Translations under genes and position numbers: made by a program
The notes under the pieces: generated by a model
The model's database searches: none
The model's input: only the letters and a program-made list of their open reading frames with translations
Told to the model about the DNA's origin: nothing
Assembly (NCBI GenBank): GCA_028683385.1
Contig: JAQUIJ010000002.1
Span: 62,001 to 126,000 of the forward strand
Length of the DNA: 64,000 nucleotides
Origin: Prolixibacteraceae bacterium
GTDB taxonomy: Bacteria > Bacteroidota > Bacteroidia > Bacteroidales > Prolixibacteraceae
Reading direction: 5' to 3'
Shown here: piece by piece, positions 62,879 to 64,000 of the stretch
Position numbering within the stretch: position 1 is the stretch's first letter
How the letters are laid out: each line of letters opens with the position of its first letter

Positions 62879-64000
62879 TTAAGCTTTGTTCTTCCCTCTT
62901 GTTTTCATGATTGTATCATAAACAATTGGGGCAGCATTAAATACCGAAGAATAGGTACCAACACCAATACCGATCAAAAGAGCAAAAGTAAATCCTTTGA
63001 TTGAGGTTCCTCCGAAGAAGAAGATGGCGAATAATACGATTAAAACGGTTAACGATGTACTGAATGTACGACGAAGAGTTGAATTCATCGCATGATCCAT
63101 CGTTTCGGCTAAGCCGCGTTTTGGATACAGGTGACGGTACTCACGAATACGGTCATAAATAATTACGGTATCGTTAATCGAATATCCGATCACGGTTAGT
63201 ACTGCTGCGATAAACGATTGGTCGATTTCCAGTGAGAATGGCAGGAATCCGTATAGCACAGAGAACGCTCCCATTGTAATAATGGCATCATGAGCAAGAG
63301 AAGCGATACCGCCCAATCCATATTGCCAGTCTCTAAACCGAACAACAATGTATATGAAGATCAATACCAGAGAGAACAAAACTGCAAGGATAGCATCTTT
63401 GGTCAGTTTGTCCGAAATGGTTGGTCCAACCTTCTGAGTACTTTGCAAGTTTACTTTGCTAAAAGTGTCGGCAGATACATCCCCGATGTAATTAGCTTTT
63501 TTAAGTCCTTGGTAAAGCAGTTCTTCAACCTGGTTGTCAACGTCGGCAGTGTTTTCTTCGATCTTATACCCAGTAGTAATACGAACCTGATTGGCATTAC
63601 CGTATGTTTTTACATCCGGAGTTGAATTGAAGATAGGAGCCAGAGCGCCCTTAATATCATCAACTTTCACGTCTTTGTCGAAACGAACAACATAAGTACG
63701 TCCTCCCTTGAAGTCGATACCTTTATCGAATCCACGAACAACGAAAGAAATCAAAGAGATTACAATTAAAACTCCTGAAATTGAGTAGAAAATTTTTCTT
63801 TTTTCTATGAATGGGATTTGTACATGACGCAGCCAGTTTTTGGTATTTTTGGTTGTGAAGGTAATCTCTTTGTTTTTAGCTAACTGACGTTCGAAGATCA
63901 AACGAGTGATGAAGATGGATGTGAACAATGAAGTTACGATACCAATAATCAAAGTAGTTGCGAAACCTCTGATTGGGCCTGAACCAAATACATAAAGTAC
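62879..64000 (-). CDS. secDF: Protein translocase SecDF, C-terminal (SecF) part, truncated by the window edge
   Basis: 374 codons are visible. The frame runs through the window edge: YVFGSGPIRGFATTLIIG is the end of the SecD part, and the sequence continues straight into SecF (FIEKRKIFYSISGVLIV; GFDKGIDFKGG; ITTGYKIEENTADVD), so SecD and SecF are fused as in most Bacteroidota. SecF TM segments follow, with GYSINDTVIIYDRIRE and LRRTFSTSLTVLIVLFAIFFFGG, the RND-type proton-channel region. SecDF uses the proton motive force to help pull proteins out of SecYEG. Confidence 0.95.
   Translation of the reverse strand, partial: VLYVFGSGPIRGFATTLIIGIVTSLFTSIFITRLIFERQLAKNKEITFTTKNTKNWLRHVQIPFIEKRKIFYSISGVLIVISLISFVVRGFDKGIDFKGGRTYVVRFDKDVKVDDIKGALAPIFNSTPDVKTYGNANQVRITTGYKIEENTADVDNQVEELLYQGLKKANYIGDVSADTFSKVNLQSTQKVGPTISDKLTKDAILAVLFSLVLIFIYIVVRFRDWQYGLGGIASLAHDAIITMGAFSVLYGFLPFSLEIDQSFIAAVLTVIGYSINDTVIIYDRIREYRHLYPKRGLAETMDHAMNSTLRRTFSTSLTVLIVLFAIFFFGGTSIKGFTFALLIGIGVGTYSSVFNAAPIVYDTIMKTRGKNKA

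Overview
The window is chromosomal DNA of a Bacteroidota bacterium, most likely a Bacteroidales/Marinilabiliales-type glycan degrader. The signs are a SusD-family protein, a type IX secretion (T9SS) C-terminal sorting domain, TAnnTTTG promoter boxes, A-rich leaders without strong Shine-Dalgarno sequences, DUF4783, DUF5916 and TIGR02757 proteins, and a fused SecDF. I cannot name genus or species from sequence alone. Gene order looks like stable chromosome, apart from one accessory patch at about 21.5-27.4 kb.

Layout. 0-4.8 kb: end of a polysaccharide-utilisation locus (SusD C-terminus, GH51 arabinofuranosidase, Tat-exported Gfo/Idh/MocA oxidoreductase). 4.9-11.8 kb: minus-strand run of AIM24-like protein, MBL hydrolase, aldo/keto reductase, a 1225-residue multi-membrane histidine kinase and rlmH. 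12-18.5 kb: DUF4783 and YihY/BrkB proteins, two rhomboid proteases, mutL and a GNAT-like protein. 18.8-21.4 kb: mutS. 21.5-22.5 kb: a tRNA cluster with a duplicated Gly-Leu pair, of which the first Leu copy is wrecked, followed by a small GIY-YIG nuclease gene and a 3' fragment of tRNA-Gly. 22.7-26.7 kb: two secreted surface proteins, one T9SS cargo and one with a BclA-C/C1q-like end, bounded by 116-bp direct repeats that contain the tRNA-Gly 3' fragment. 27.3-34.8 kb: GNAT, DUF1624 acyltransferase, PLP aminotransferase, alanine dehydrogenase and valS. 34.9-38.6 kb: OmpA-type proteins, a small porin and an aquaporin. 39-42 kb: response regulator and sensor kinase. 42.5-48.3 kb: YncE/phosphoesterase fusion, sugar porter and glmM. 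48.3-51.6 kb: coiled-coil secreted protein and DsbD. 51.9-59.9 kb: an efflux operon (adaptor, MacB-type permease, TolC, second adaptor) and a DUF5916 outer-membrane protein. 60-64 kb: small secreted protein, TIGR02757, LolD-like ATPase, TatA and the C-terminal part of SecDF.

The most unusual signal is in the tRNA patch. A 29-nt GC-rich palindromic element sits at exactly the same place, between C56 and position 57 of the T-loop, in three different tRNA-derived sequences: one tRNA-Leu copy and two tRNA-Gly 3' fragments. In the two tRNA-Gly fragments, which lie in near-identical 116-bp direct repeats 4.85 kb apart, the element has opposite orientations. A GIY-YIG nuclease gene ends inside the first 116-bp repeat. 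A second palindromic family, 84 bp with inverted ends, lies in frame in the N-terminal coding region of the TolC-like gene, and a third large structured element lies at 42.2-42.4 kb. This looks like a genome populated by small palindromic elements that tolerate, or target, RNA and protein genes. Whether the GIY-YIG protein moves any of them is inference.
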